A DNA stretch of 64,000 nt, taken from positions 310,001 to 374,000 of the forward strand of contig NZ_JARZHG010000003.1 in assembly GCF_029946505.1 (NCBI RefSeq), written 5' to 3'. The stretch comes from Polyangium sp. y55x31 (GTDB lineage: Bacteria; Myxococcota_A; Polyangia; Polyangiales; Polyangiaceae). Below are positions 1 through 8,424 of the stretch, one piece after another. A model generated the notes under the pieces. That model worked only from the letters and a program-made list of their open reading frames with translations, did not search any database and had not been told where the DNA came from. Each line of letters starts with the position of its first letter. Position 1 is the first letter of the stretch. A program made the translations under genes and the position numbers.

Positions 1-1197
1 TTCCGCAAGGTGGGCGGCATGTGGCAGCAGGAAGCGAAGCTCCTCGCGAGTGATGGCAAGACGGACGATCATTTCGGCGATGCTGTCGCCATGCAGGGCG
101 ACACCATCGTCATCGGGGCGAGTTCCAGCGACGCCGGCGCAAGTTCGTCCGGATCGGCCTACGTCTTCAAGCGAAGCGGGACCGTGTGGACCGAGCAGGC
201 GAAGCTCGTCGCCAAGGACGCCGGTCAAAACGACGATCTCGGGTCTGCCGTGGCCATCGATGGAAACACGGTCGTGGCCGGCGCGTACGGCGACAAGATC
301 TTCGGCACGTCGTCCGGCTCCGCGTACGTCTTCGCGCTCGCGCTCCTGCCGAACGGCACACCTTGCTCCGCGGCCGGGCAATGCCAGAGCGGGTTCTGCG
401 CCGATTCCGTCTGCTGCGACGCGGCGTGCGGCGACGAGCTCGGCGATTGTCGCGCCTGCAGCGTCGCGGCCGGCTCCACGGCCGACGGCGTATGTGCGCC
501 CCGCGCCGCCGGCGCCGAATGCCGCGCGTCAGCCGGGGCGTGCGACGTCGCGGAGGCCTGCGACGGCGTGAGCACGGCGTGCCCGGCGGACGTGCTCGTC
601 GCGGTCGGCTCGATTTGCCGCCCCGCGGCGGCGGGCTGCGACGTGGAGGAGACGTGCAGTGGGCAATCGGCGAATTGTCCCGCGGACGCCGTCGCACCCA
701 CCGGCGCGACCTGCCGCGCCGCCGCAGGACCTTGTGACGTGGAAGAGACGTGCAATGGGACGACCATCATTTGCCCCGACGATGCTTTCGCGGGCGTCGG
801 CGCCGTGTGCCGTCCGCCCTTCGGCCCCTGCGACGCCGAGGAGGTTTGCCCGGGGGACGCGACCGATTGCCCGGCGGATGTCGTCGCGCCCGATGGTTCG
901 ATCTGCCCCGGTGGGTCGTGCCAGGCCGGCGCGTGCGTCGACGGAAGCGGGGGCGGAGGCGGTAACGGAGGCGCCGGTGGAAGCGGAGGCGCTGGCGGAA
1001 GCGGAGGCGCTGGCGGAAGCGGAGGCGCTGGCGGCAATGGCGGCGCCGGCGGCGCGGCCGGCGCCGGCGGCAGCGAGCCTGGCGCCGACGGTGGCTGCGG
1101 TTGTAGAATGATCAGCTCCGAAGAAACGTCCTCCTTTGGCTTCACCGTGCTCGGCCTCGCCGCGCTCGTCGTCGCGCGGCGGCGCCGCCGCGCCTGA
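1..1197 (+). CDS. Secreted FG-GAP / Cys-rich repeat protein with MYXO-CTERM-like tail (5' partial)
   Basis: The reading frame is open to the first base of the window, so the N-terminus is missing. The visible part has three zones. About 115 residues at the start carry FG-GAP-like (beta-propeller) repeats, with phrases such as DHFGDAVAMQGDTIVIGA and SGSAYVF occurring twice. Then come four exact-period 32-residue Cys-rich units, each with the pattern C-R-x5-C-D-x-x-E-x-C-x-G-x4-C-P-x-D. After them a Gly/Ala/Ser linker leads to a C-terminus with GCGC, a hydrophobic stretch (FTVLGLAALVV) and an Arg cluster. That tail matches the layout of myxobacterial MYXO-CTERM surface-sorting signals. The protein is therefore probably exported and surface anchored; a binding or adhesive role is inference. 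The Cys units recall the disintegrin pattern. Ligand and true length are unknown. Confidence 0.85.
   Translation, partial: FRKVGGMWQQEAKLLASDGKTDDHFGDAVAMQGDTIVIGASSSDAGASSSGSAYVFKRSGTVWTEQAKLVAKDAGQNDDLGSAVAIDGNTVVAGAYGDKIFGTSSGSAYVFALALLPNGTPCSAAGQCQSGFCADSVCCDAACGDELGDCRACSVAAGSTADGVCAPRAAGAECRASAGACDVAEACDGVSTACPADVLVAVGSICRPAAAGCDVEETCSGQSANCPADAVAPTGATCRAAAGPCDVEETCNGTTIICPDDAFAGVGAVCRPPFGPCDAEEVCPGDATDCPADVVAPDGSICPGGSCQAGACVDGSGGGGGNGGAGGSGGAGGSGGAGGSGGAGGNGGAGGAAGAGGSEPGADGGCGCRMISSEETSSFGFTVLGLAALVVARRRRRA
520..903 (+). repeat. Four tandem 96-bp units coding a Cys-rich 32-residue motif
   Basis: Inside the first gene, four back-to-back units of exactly 96 bp (32 codons) start at the Cys codons at 520, 616, 712 and 808. 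Each unit holds four conserved Cys plus a CD-x-x-E and a CP-x-D signature. The next Cys codon at 904 begins a degenerate fifth unit. The identical length of all four points to recent duplication under selection to keep the Cys spacing. Confidence 0.9.
961..1047 (+). repeat. Gly-rich 18-bp tandem repeat (linker)
   Basis: Units of 18 bp coding Gly-Gly-Ser-Gly-Gly-Ala run from about 976, with degenerate copies on both sides. Three units (976-993, 994-1011, 1012-1029) are almost identical in DNA. It forms the flexible linker between the Cys-rich region and the membrane/sorting tail, and its copy number could vary by slippage. Confidence 0.85.
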
Positions 1198-1247
1198 AGC
1201 GAAATTCATTGGATCCAACCAGCTCACCCCGCAGGAGCGGAGGCAAC

Positions 1248-2231
1248 ATGCTCGACGTCGTATGGGACATGGAGACCGGCGATCCGGATGATTTCATCAC
1301 GCTGCTCTTCCTGCTCGGCCACCCCGAGGTGAACCTCAAAGCCGTGACCATCACCCCGGGCACACCCGACCAGGTCGGCGTGGTGCGAAAGGCCCTCCAG
1401 TGGTTTGGCAGGGACATCCCGGTGGGCGCGTTCAACCTCGACCATCAACCCAAATCGATCCGGGAAGGCACGGGCCCGGGGGAGGGGCGGCACGGGCCAC
1501 GAGGCGTGTGTGTCTCCTCCTGGCATTACAAGGCCTACGGCGAGATTCCTCCTTCGCGCGACGCCGCGCCGGGCCCCGAGGTCTTGCGCGCCGTATGCGA
1601 CGAAAAGACCACCCTGATCACGGGCGCTCCGCTCAAGAACCTGGGCGGCGCCATGAAGCTCCCCGGCTTCCAGGTGGGCCGCCTCGTCGTGCAGGGAGGC
1701 TTCGCCGGCGAGGGCGTCGTCCCACCCGAGCGCCAGCTCCCCAAATTTCGCGGGATGATCACCTGTCCGACCTACAACCTCAACGGAGATCCGAAGTCGG
1801 CGCTGGAGGCGCTTCGATACCCCGGGATCGGGAGCCGCCGGTTCGTCTCGAAGAACGTTTGTCATGGCGTGATCTACGACCACGAGATGCACGATCGGAT
1901 CGGGGCCCTGAAGGACAAGAGCTCGTCTCTTCGCCTGATCTGGGAGGGCATGGACGTCTATCTGGAGAAGAAGCGGGAGAGGCAGCCCATCCGCTCGTCG
2001 CCCGAGGTCGAAGAGTCGGCGCCGGAGGCCATGGGCGGCAAGGCGTTTCACGATCCATTGGCGGCGTGCTGCGCGATCGATCCCTCGATCGGAGCGTGGG
2101 CCGAGGTCGAGCTTTATCGCGAGAAAGGCGCCTGGGGCTCGCGACTGTCGCCGGGTTCGGGCGTGTGGATTATCACCGGTTACGATCGGGAGAAATTCCT
2201 CCGGACGCTGACCGCCCTGCCGCCTGGTTGA
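1248..2231 (+). CDS. Inosine/uridine-preferring nucleoside hydrolase family protein
   Basis: Predicted N-ribosidic bond hydrolase that splits nucleosides into base and ribose (nucleoside salvage), cytosolic, 327 residues. The N-terminus has the family's Ca2+-binding Asp cluster in variant form (D7-M-E-T-G-D12-P-D14-D15). Further on are an N-G-D-P-K-S-A-L segment equivalent to the substrate-contact loop, and HDPLAA near residue 268 with the expected catalytic-site His-Asp. The ATG at 1248 was chosen over the upstream TTG at 1209 because a strong GGAG/GGAGG ribosome site lies at 1233-1243. It starts 50 bp after the preceding gene. The first motif differs from the canonical DTDPGxDD, so substrate preference cannot be read from sequence. 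Confidence 0.85.
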   Translation: MLDVVWDMETGDPDDFITLLFLLGHPEVNLKAVTITPGTPDQVGVVRKALQWFGRDIPVGAFNLDHQPKSIREGTGPGEGRHGPRGVCVSSWHYKAYGEIPPSRDAAPGPEVLRAVCDEKTTLITGAPLKNLGGAMKLPGFQVGRLVVQGGFAGEGVVPPERQLPKFRGMITCPTYNLNGDPKSALEALRYPGIGSRRFVSKNVCHGVIYDHEMHDRIGALKDKSSSLRLIWEGMDVYLEKKRERQPIRSSPEVEESAPEAMGGKAFHDPLAACCAIDPSIGAWAEVELYREKGAWGSRLSPGSGVWIITGYDREKFLRTLTALPPG

Positions 2232-2328
2232 GCCCGTACTGCGGCCCACGTCCGCCGGCTACGTTCCTCCCCCATCGTCTCCATGGCTGCGGCAAACGTC
2301 CGGAACACGTGCTAGGTCGGGCGCCGCG

Positions 2329-3933
2329 ATGATCACGCTCGACAAGCTCGCCAAGCGCTTCGGCCCGAAAATTCTCTTCGAAAACGTCTCGATGCGGTTC
2401 GATCCGGGCAAGCGGTACGCGCTCGTCGGGGCGAACGGCGCGGGAAAATCCACGCTGCTCAAGGTGATCTCGGGGGAGCAAGAGTCGGATCAAGGCTCGG
2501 TCGAGATCCCGGGCAAGCTCAAGGTCGGCGTGCTCTCGCAGGACCACTTCGCGTACGAGTCCGTCCGCATCCTCGACGCCGTGCTCATGGGCAACCGCGT
2601 CCTCTGGGACGCCACGCAAGAGAAGGAGCGGCTGCTCGCAGGCGAGATGGACGACGAGGTCGGCATGCGCCTCGCTGAGCTCGAAGGGACGATCGGCGAA
2701 GAGGACGGCTACACCGCCGAGGCCCGCGCCGCGGAGATCCTGGAAGGCCTCGGAATCCCGTCGCACCGGCATCTCGATACCGTCAGCACGCTGGCGGGCG
2801 GGTACAAGCTGCGCGTGCTCATCGCGCAGACGTTGTTCGCGGGCGCCGACGTCCTGCTCCTCGACGAGCCGACGAACCACCTCGACCTCGACTCCATCCG
2901 CTGGCTCGAATCCTACCTGACGCACGACTTCCGCGGGACGCTGCTCGTCGTCAGCCACGATCGGCATTTCATGAACGCGATCGCCACGCACGTCGCCGAC
3001 GTCGATTACCAGACGGTGACCGTGTACACGGGCGATTATGACGATTTCATCGAGCAGAAGACGACCGGGAAGCGCCAGTCGGAGGCGGACGCGGCCCAGA
3101 AGAAGAAGAAGATCGCGGAGCTCAAGGACTTCGTGGCCCGCTTCGGCGCGAGCGCCAGCCGGTCGAGCCAGGCGCAGTCGCGCGTGAAGGAGATGGAGAA
3201 GCTCGAAAACAGCATCCAGGTGCGTCGATCGAGCGTGGTGCGGCCGTACATCAAGTTCGAGATCGAAAAACCGTCCGGCCGCGACGTGCTCCGCGTGGAG
3301 GGGCTGTCGAAGAGCTTCGGTGATCTGCGGGTGATCGAGGGGCTCGGTCTGAACCTCAATCGCGGGGACAAACTCGCCGTGATCGGGCCGAGCGGCATCG
3401 GCAAGTCGACGCTGCTCAAGCTGCTCGTGGCGGAGCACGCGCCGGACGCGGGGACCATCGTGTGGGGCCACGATACGAACGTGGGGTATTTCGCGCAGGA
3501 TCATCACGAGGCGCTCGAACCCGGGTACTCCGCGTACGAATGGCTGCACCGCTTCGATCCGGAGGCGCAGCTCGAAGACGTGCGTTCGGTGCTGGGGAAG
3601 CTGCTCTTCAGCGGCGAAGCAGGGCTCAAGAAGACGGAGAGCCTGTCGGGCGGGGAGGCAGCGCGGCTGGTCCTGGCGAAGCTCATCCTGCTGAAGAACA
3701 ACGTGGTGGTCCTGGACGAGCCGACGAACCACCTCGACGTGGAGAGCATCGACGCGCTGTTGCAGGCGCTCATCGCGTTCAAAGGGACCGTCGTGGTGAC
3801 GAGCCACGATCGGCATTTCATCGGCAAGCTCGGGACGCGCGTGCTCCAGCTGTCCCGCAAAGGGCCGCGGCTCTTCAATGGGACGTACGACGAGTTCCTG
3901 GAGCGGTTCGGGGACGAGCAGCGGGAGCGCTGA
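2329..3933 (+). CDS. ybiT: ABC-F family ATPase, YbiT type
   Basis: Cytosolic ABC-F protein of 534 residues with two nucleotide-binding domains and no membrane segment; members act on the ribosome (translation factors or antibiotic protection). NBD1 has Walker A GANGAGKST near residue 36, signature LAGGYKLR and Walker B LLLDEPTNHLD. NBD2 has GPSGIGKST, LSGGEAARL and VVLDEPTNHLD. The charged interdomain linker at about 235-305 (KKKKIAEL, ARFGASASRSSQ) corresponds to the P-site tRNA interaction motif region. The overall order and many segments (SQDHFAYE, MGNRVLWDATQE, DGYTAEARA) match E. coli YbiT rather than EttA or Uup. NBD1 has LAGG in place of LSGG, as in YbiT-like proteins. It appears monocistronic. 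Confidence 0.92.
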   Translation: MITLDKLAKRFGPKILFENVSMRFDPGKRYALVGANGAGKSTLLKVISGEQESDQGSVEIPGKLKVGVLSQDHFAYESVRILDAVLMGNRVLWDATQEKERLLAGEMDDEVGMRLAELEGTIGEEDGYTAEARAAEILEGLGIPSHRHLDTVSTLAGGYKLRVLIAQTLFAGADVLLLDEPTNHLDLDSIRWLESYLTHDFRGTLLVVSHDRHFMNAIATHVADVDYQTVTVYTGDYDDFIEQKTTGKRQSEADAAQKKKKIAELKDFVARFGASASRSSQAQSRVKEMEKLENSIQVRRSSVVRPYIKFEIEKPSGRDVLRVEGLSKSFGDLRVIEGLGLNLNRGDKLAVIGPSGIGKSTLLKLLVAEHAPDAGTIVWGHDTNVGYFAQDHHEALEPGYSAYEWLHRFDPEAQLEDVRSVLGKLLFSGEAGLKKTESLSGGEAARLVLAKLILLKNNVVVLDEPTNHLDVESIDALLQALIAFKGTVVVTSHDRHFIGKLGTRVLQLSRKGPRLFNGTYDEFLERFGDEQRER

Positions 3934-4187
3934 AACAGGGCGGGCACGACGACCGTCACGGCGTTGGCGCCGCATGCGGTTGGCGCCTTCGAGTGGAGTT
4001 CAGGCACGGCGGGCTGCTGGAATCGGGCAGACGCACGCCATGGCATCTGCACACGCGCAAGCGCTGCACGGCGGTGCACTGTTTGCAGTCGTGCAGACGC
4101 GCGGATCGAGGGCAAAACCGCAGGGCAAACGTCGGCATGGCGCATGCTGCGAGCGGGCGGAGCATCGACTGCTCGAGAGGAAAAGCC

Positions 4188-4448
4188 ATGCGCGTGACGA
4201 ATCGCCGCCGAAGGCCCTGGTTCTTGGCCCTCGTCCCCCTGACGCTGCTCGCCCTGCCCGTGGGCGGGTGCATCATCCTGGCCGAGGAGGTGTGCTTCGA
4301 GGGAAATGACCTCTGCAGCGAGGACTTCGTCGTGCAGTGTCTCAACGACGAGTGGGTCATCCTCGAGGACTGTGACGACACGTGCGCGGGGACCTGCGCC
4401 TACGTGAACTCCGATCCCGTCTGCGTCTGTCCGCCGTCCCAGCCGTGA
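4188..4448 (+). CDS. Small Cys-rich lipoprotein
   Basis: An 86-residue product. It has an Arg-rich start, a hydrophobic stretch (WFLALVPLTLLALPV) and a lipobox-like VGGC with the lipidated Cys at residue 28. The mature part is only about 59 residues, acidic, with eight further Cys, several in the spacing C-x4-C-x-C near the end. That suggests a compact disulfide-bonded domain held at the membrane. The ATG at 4188 has GAGAGG at 4175-4180 at good spacing. The 254 bp before it hold no recognisable gene. Function is unknown; many such orphan Cys-rich lipoproteins occur in myxobacteria. Confidence 0.7.
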   Translation: MRVTNRRRRPWFLALVPLTLLALPVGGCIILAEEVCFEGNDLCSEDFVVQCLNDEWVILEDCDDTCAGTCAYVNSDPVCVCPPSQP

Positions 4449-4571
4449 ACGCGGGGCTCGGGATGAATGCCCCGAACCGAAAGTTCCATCGTCTGCGTCG
4501 CCCTACGAAATGGTTCTGCCGTTTGGCAATCGAAGAGACGCTGGTCCGGCGATTGCTTGAGCGTCTCGCCC

Positions 4572-5231
4572 ATGTCGATCCAGCACTCGCCCAGGCACCT
4601 CGTCGGAATGAAGAGGTTCGATTCGAATGACGGGATGCCCGTCCCCTCCAGCGGCGGCAGCGTCCGTCGTTTCGCCACCCCGAGCCCTGCCTCCCAGCCG
4701 AGTAGCCCGCTCGCCGCGGCGCTTTCCTTCCTGGAGGGCGTCGCCTCGCACCGCATGTGCAAAGAGGAGCTCCGCGCCTGGATCGACCGCAACCTCGTGC
4801 ACACGGGCACCATGCCCCACCCGTGGCACCTTCATGAGCCGCTCTTCGGCGCATTGCCCTCCGACAAGCATTGCAGCATCTTCCTGCCCGAAGTCCCGCC
4901 GTCGGACGAGACGGACGCCATCCTGGTCCGCGCCCGCGCCCGCGTGGTCGGTCATCTGCGTGGGCTCATCCAGACGCCGAGCGACGACCGGTTTCTCTCG
5001 GCCGCCATCTTCACCGGCCGCGTCCGGCGGGCCCTCGTGGGCGATACGATGCAGTGGGTGGCGCGCCCGCGCAGCTACGATGGCTTGAGCGACATCGTGA
5101 CGTGCCTCTTCGTCACGGATATCCTCGGTCGGCGTGATTTTTACGAATCGAACCTGTGCGTCTGCGACACCTGCGGTCGCGTTCGCTTCGATCCGGAGCC
5201 GGCCCAGCGGAACAAGTGCTTCTTCTGCTGA
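4572..5231 (+). CDS. Hypothetical protein with C-terminal Cys cluster (zinc-ribbon-like)
   Basis: Unrecognised family. With the ATG at 4572 the product has 219 residues; ATGs at 4467 and 4608 in the same frame are also possible, and none has a convincing ribosome site. The conserved-looking core runs from LAAALSFLEGVASHR to the end and includes WHLHEPLFGAL and VTDILGRRDFYESN. The last 25 residues hold five Cys in the order C-x-C-x2-C then C-x2-C, a likely metal-binding ribbon that closes the chain at the final residue. There is no signal peptide or membrane segment. It lies upstream of, and in the same direction as, the histidine-kinase pair, 91 bp away, so it could share their transcript. 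Confidence 0.6.
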   Translation: MSIQHSPRHLVGMKRFDSNDGMPVPSSGGSVRRFATPSPASQPSSPLAAALSFLEGVASHRMCKEELRAWIDRNLVHTGTMPHPWHLHEPLFGALPSDKHCSIFLPEVPPSDETDAILVRARARVVGHLRGLIQTPSDDRFLSAAIFTGRVRRALVGDTMQWVARPRSYDGLSDIVTCLFVTDILGRRDFYESNLCVCDTCGRVRFDPEPAQRNKCFFC

Positions 5232-5322
5232 GGCGCCGGCGGCTCGATCCGCGCTCGGGGGCCGAGGGTGTGTGTTTCTCTTGACGCCGATCGCGGGCAG
5301 CGGCCAGAGTAGGAGCTCCATC

Positions 5323-6453
5323 ATGGACGCGGTGGAGCGCAGCCCGAGAATTTTGGCCGTCGACGACAACGAGCAAAATCGGGCGCTCGTGGCGGCCACC
5401 GTCGACGCCGAAGGGTACGAGGTCATCCTGGCGTCGAACGGGGAAGAAGGATTACGAGCCTTCGAGCAGGCGGCTCCCGATTGCGTGCTGCTCGACGTGC
5501 GCATGCCAGGGCTCGACGGCTTCGCGGTATGCGAGCGAATCCGCGCCCTTCCAGGCGGCGCGGACGTTCCGATCATCTTCCTCACGGCCCTGCGCGACGT
5601 CGATACGTTCGATCGGGCGCTGCTCGTGGGCGCCGACGACTTCCTCACGAAGCCCGTCCGGCCGACGGAGCTCGTCGTCCGCATCCAGGCCGCGCTCCGG
5701 TTGCGACGCCTGAGCGCCGAGCTCCGCGATCATTACGATCTCATCCGACGGCAGCGCGACGACCTGATGCGGCTGCAGCTCCAGAAAGAAATGCTCATGT
5801 CCTTCGTCATTCACGACCTGAAGAATCCGGTCGGAGCGATGGACCTGCTCGCCCAGGCGCTCGTGCGTGATCGCGCGCTGCCCGAGGACGCCCGCGATAC
5901 GGCCGCGCAGATCCGCGGTTCGGCGCGGCGCCTCATGCGGCTCATTCACAACCTGCTCGACCTCAGCAAGGGCGAGGAGGGCAAGCTCGTGCCAAAGCGC
6001 ACGAATGTCAATCTACGCGCGCTCGTGGACGTGGTGCGCGAGACGTTCGAGGCGCACGCGCGGGCCATGCGGGTGACGCTGGAGGCGGACGTCGAGGCGC
6101 TGGACCTCGTGGTCGACCAGGATCTCTTCCAGCGCGTGCTGGAGAACCTGACCGAGAACGCCATTCGTCACGCGCCCGGACGCAGCGCCGTGCGGCTCAG
6201 CGCCGCGCAACTGGAGCGTGAGGTCGAGGTGCGGGTGACGGATCGTGGTCCGGGCATCCCCGTCGAGATGCGCGAGCGGATCTTCGACCGCTTCGTGCAA
6301 CTCGACGCCTCGTCCGATGTCGCCAGCCGCTCGGGCCGCGGGCTCGGCCTCTCCTTCTGCAAGATCGCGGTCGAGGCGCACGGGGGCCGGATCTGGGTCG
6401 AGGACGCGGCGCCCGGGACCATGGTATGCGTGAGGGTACCTCATGAGTCATGA
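5323..6453 (+). CDS. Receiver-histidine kinase (response-regulator-first sensor kinase)
   Basis: Soluble two-component protein of 376 residues. It has an N-terminal receiver (acidic pocket VDDN, phospho-acceptor D58 in LLDVRMPG, Lys in TKPV), a short coiled linker, a HisKA domain with H164 in IHDLKNPV, and a HATPase_c domain (NLTENAIRHA, DRGPGIP, GRGLGLSF). With no membrane segment it must be driven by phosphorelay or an intracellular cue. The ATG at 5323 was chosen because AGGAG lies at 5311-5315. Its last 11 bp overlap the next gene, another kinase, which implies translational coupling and probably one signalling pathway. The output is unknown since neither gene has a DNA-binding domain. 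Confidence 0.9.
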   Translation: MDAVERSPRILAVDDNEQNRALVAATVDAEGYEVILASNGEEGLRAFEQAAPDCVLLDVRMPGLDGFAVCERIRALPGGADVPIIFLTALRDVDTFDRALLVGADDFLTKPVRPTELVVRIQAALRLRRLSAELRDHYDLIRRQRDDLMRLQLQKEMLMSFVIHDLKNPVGAMDLLAQALVRDRALPEDARDTAAQIRGSARRLMRLIHNLLDLSKGEEGKLVPKRTNVNLRALVDVVRETFEAHARAMRVTLEADVEALDLVVDQDLFQRVLENLTENAIRHAPGRSAVRLSAAQLEREVEVRVTDRGPGIPVEMRERIFDRFVQLDASSDVASRSGRGLGLSFCKIAVEAHGGRIWVEDAAPGTMVCVRVPHES

Positions 6454-8413
6454 CGCTGGCCCGGACGAACCGGCCGAGACGTGGTTCCGTCAGCTCTTCG
6501 AGACGGCGCCCGATGCGATGGTCATCGTGGACGAACGCGGGCTCATCGAGTTCGTCAACGCGCAGACCGAGGCTCTCTTCGGCTACGCGCGCTCCGAGCT
6601 CCTCGGTCAGCCCGTCGAGATCCTCATTCCGGAGCGGTTCCGACCCAAGCACACGGGATACCGTACAGAGTTCATCGCCGCGCCGAAGCTCCGGCCGATG
6701 GGGTCCGGGATGGCGCTCTCCGGCCGCCACAAGAACGGCGCGGAGGTGGCGATCGAGGTGAGCCTGAGCCCGCTGCACACGCCGCGGGGCATCGTGGTCT
6801 CCGCCGCGATCCGCGACAGCCGCGACCGCAGGCGGATGGAGGCCGCGGCGAAGCTCGCGTCGGAGCGGCTGCTCAGCGCCGTCGAGAGCTTTCTGGATCC
6901 GTTTGCCCTGTTCGACGCGGATGATCGGCTCGTGCTCTGCAACAGCGCCTATCGCAGGACGCTCGCCGACGTCGCCGGCCCGGTGTTCGGCGAGACCTTC
7001 GAGGCGCTGACGGACGCGCTCCTCGCCCGCGGCGTGTTCGACCTCGGCGCGGAGTCGGCGGACACGTTCCGCGCGCGGCGCCTCGCGTATCGGCGTGATC
7101 CGAAGGGCACGTTCGAGGTGCGGACGAAGGATCATCGCTCCTTGCGCATCACCGATCGGAAGACGGCCGAGGGGGGCATCGTCACGACGATCTGGGACGT
7201 GACCGACGACGCGCATCGCGAGGACGAGCTGCGCCAGGCGCGCGCCACGGCCGAGGCCGCGAGCGCCGCGAAGAGCGAGTTCTTGTCCTCGATGAGCCAC
7301 GAGCTCCGCACGCCGCTGAACGCCATCCTCGGCTTCGGTCAGCTCCTGCAGCGCGACCGGAAGACGCCGCTCAACGCGCGGCAAAAGGGCATGGTGGACC
7401 AGGTGCTCAAGGCGGGCGAGCACCTCTTGCGCCTCATCGACGACGTGCTCGATCTGTCCCGGATCGAGACGGGCAACGTGCCGATGTCGATGGAGCCGGT
7501 GCGCGTGACGGAGGTGCTCCTCGAGGCGAAGACCGCGCTCGATCCGATGGCCGAGCGCGCCGGCATCGAGCTCGTCGTCGCGCCGTTGCCCGACGATCTG
7601 CCGATGGTCTCGGCGGACCGGACGCGCTTCGCGCAGATCCTGATGAACTTCGGATCGAACGCGATCAAGTACGGCAGGCAGGGCGGGCGCGCCGTGTTCG
7701 AGACGAAGGTCGTCCCCGGCGAGCGCGTGCGGATCGTCGTCGTCGACAACGGGATGGGGATCCCCGAGGACAAACAGGGAAAGATCTTCCAGCCGTTTCA
7801 GCGTGCCGGCCAGGAGACAGGCCCGATCGAAGGGACGGGCATCGGGCTCACGATCACGAAGCGCCTCGCCGAGATGATGGGCGGGAGCGTGGGCTTTCGC
7901 AGCATCGCGGGCGAGGGCTCCGAGTTTTGGGTGGAGCTGCCGGCGATGAAGCCGGAGCAGGTGTTCGGCAACGCCACGAGCCACCTGCCCCCGGAAAGCT
8001 CGCCGCTGCGGGACGGCGAGGGGCCGCGGTACACGGTGCTGTACGTGGAGGACAACCCCTCGAATATCGCGTTCATGGAGGCGCTGATCGAGGATCTCGA
8101 GCGCGTCGAACTGTTCACCGCGCCGAACGCCGAAATCGGGATCGAGCTCGCGCGGGCCCGCAAGCCCGAGGTCATCCTGATGGATATCAACCTGCCCGGG
8201 ATGAGCGGGTTCGACGCTTTGCGGAAGCTCCGCGAATGGCCGGAGACCCGAGCGATCCCGGTCATCGCGTTGAGCGCGGCGGCGATGGATCGGGACAAGA
8301 AGCGGGCCGAGCAAGCCGGGTTCTTCCGGTACCTGACGAAGCCCGTCCGCGTGGACGAGCTGACGGACGTGCTCGAGACGTTGCTGATGTCGGATCCGCC
8401 TGCGGCCGGCTAG
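6443..8413 (+). CDS. Hybrid histidine kinase: PAS-PAS-HisKA-HATPase-receiver
   Basis: A 656-residue soluble hybrid kinase. PAS domain 1 lies at about residues 12-125 (MVIVDERGLIEFVN) and a second PAS-like domain at about 140-255. The HisKA H-box has H286 in SMSHELRTPLNAIL. The HATPase_c domain follows (NFGSNAIKYG, DNGMGIP, GTGIGLTI), and a C-terminal receiver at about 530-650 carries acceptor D581 in LMDINLPG and Lys in LTKPV. It overlaps the preceding receiver-kinase by 11 bp, so the two are very likely co-made partners in a phosphorelay, with receivers at opposite ends. The stop is 11 bp before the NRDE gene. No transmembrane segment is seen; the PAS ligand is unknown. Confidence 0.9.
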   Translation: MSHDAGPDEPAETWFRQLFETAPDAMVIVDERGLIEFVNAQTEALFGYARSELLGQPVEILIPERFRPKHTGYRTEFIAAPKLRPMGSGMALSGRHKNGAEVAIEVSLSPLHTPRGIVVSAAIRDSRDRRRMEAAAKLASERLLSAVESFLDPFALFDADDRLVLCNSAYRRTLADVAGPVFGETFEALTDALLARGVFDLGAESADTFRARRLAYRRDPKGTFEVRTKDHRSLRITDRKTAEGGIVTTIWDVTDDAHREDELRQARATAEAASAAKSEFLSSMSHELRTPLNAILGFGQLLQRDRKTPLNARQKGMVDQVLKAGEHLLRLIDDVLDLSRIETGNVPMSMEPVRVTEVLLEAKTALDPMAERAGIELVVAPLPDDLPMVSADRTRFAQILMNFGSNAIKYGRQGGRAVFETKVVPGERVRIVVVDNGMGIPEDKQGKIFQPFQRAGQETGPIEGTGIGLTITKRLAEMMGGSVGFRSIAGEGSEFWVELPAMKPEQVFGNATSHLPPESSPLRDGEGPRYTVLYVEDNPSNIAFMEALIEDLERVELFTAPNAEIGIELARARKPEVILMDINLPGMSGFDALRKLREWPETRAIPVIALSAAAMDRDKKRAEQAGFFRYLTKPVRVDELTDVLETLLMSDPPAAG

Positions 8414-8424
8414 ACTCCCCGCGT

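Noticed and set aside
961..1047. Regular repeats at 961-1047 and 18204-18286 as possible CRISPR or VNTR element
   Set aside because: They are coding Gly-rich linkers inside lipoprotein or surface-protein genes; there are no spacers.
2173..3975. 600-codon open frame antisense to the ABC-F gene
   Set aside because: The plus strand matches YbiT along its whole length; the antisense translation is Arg/Leu/His-rich without motifs.
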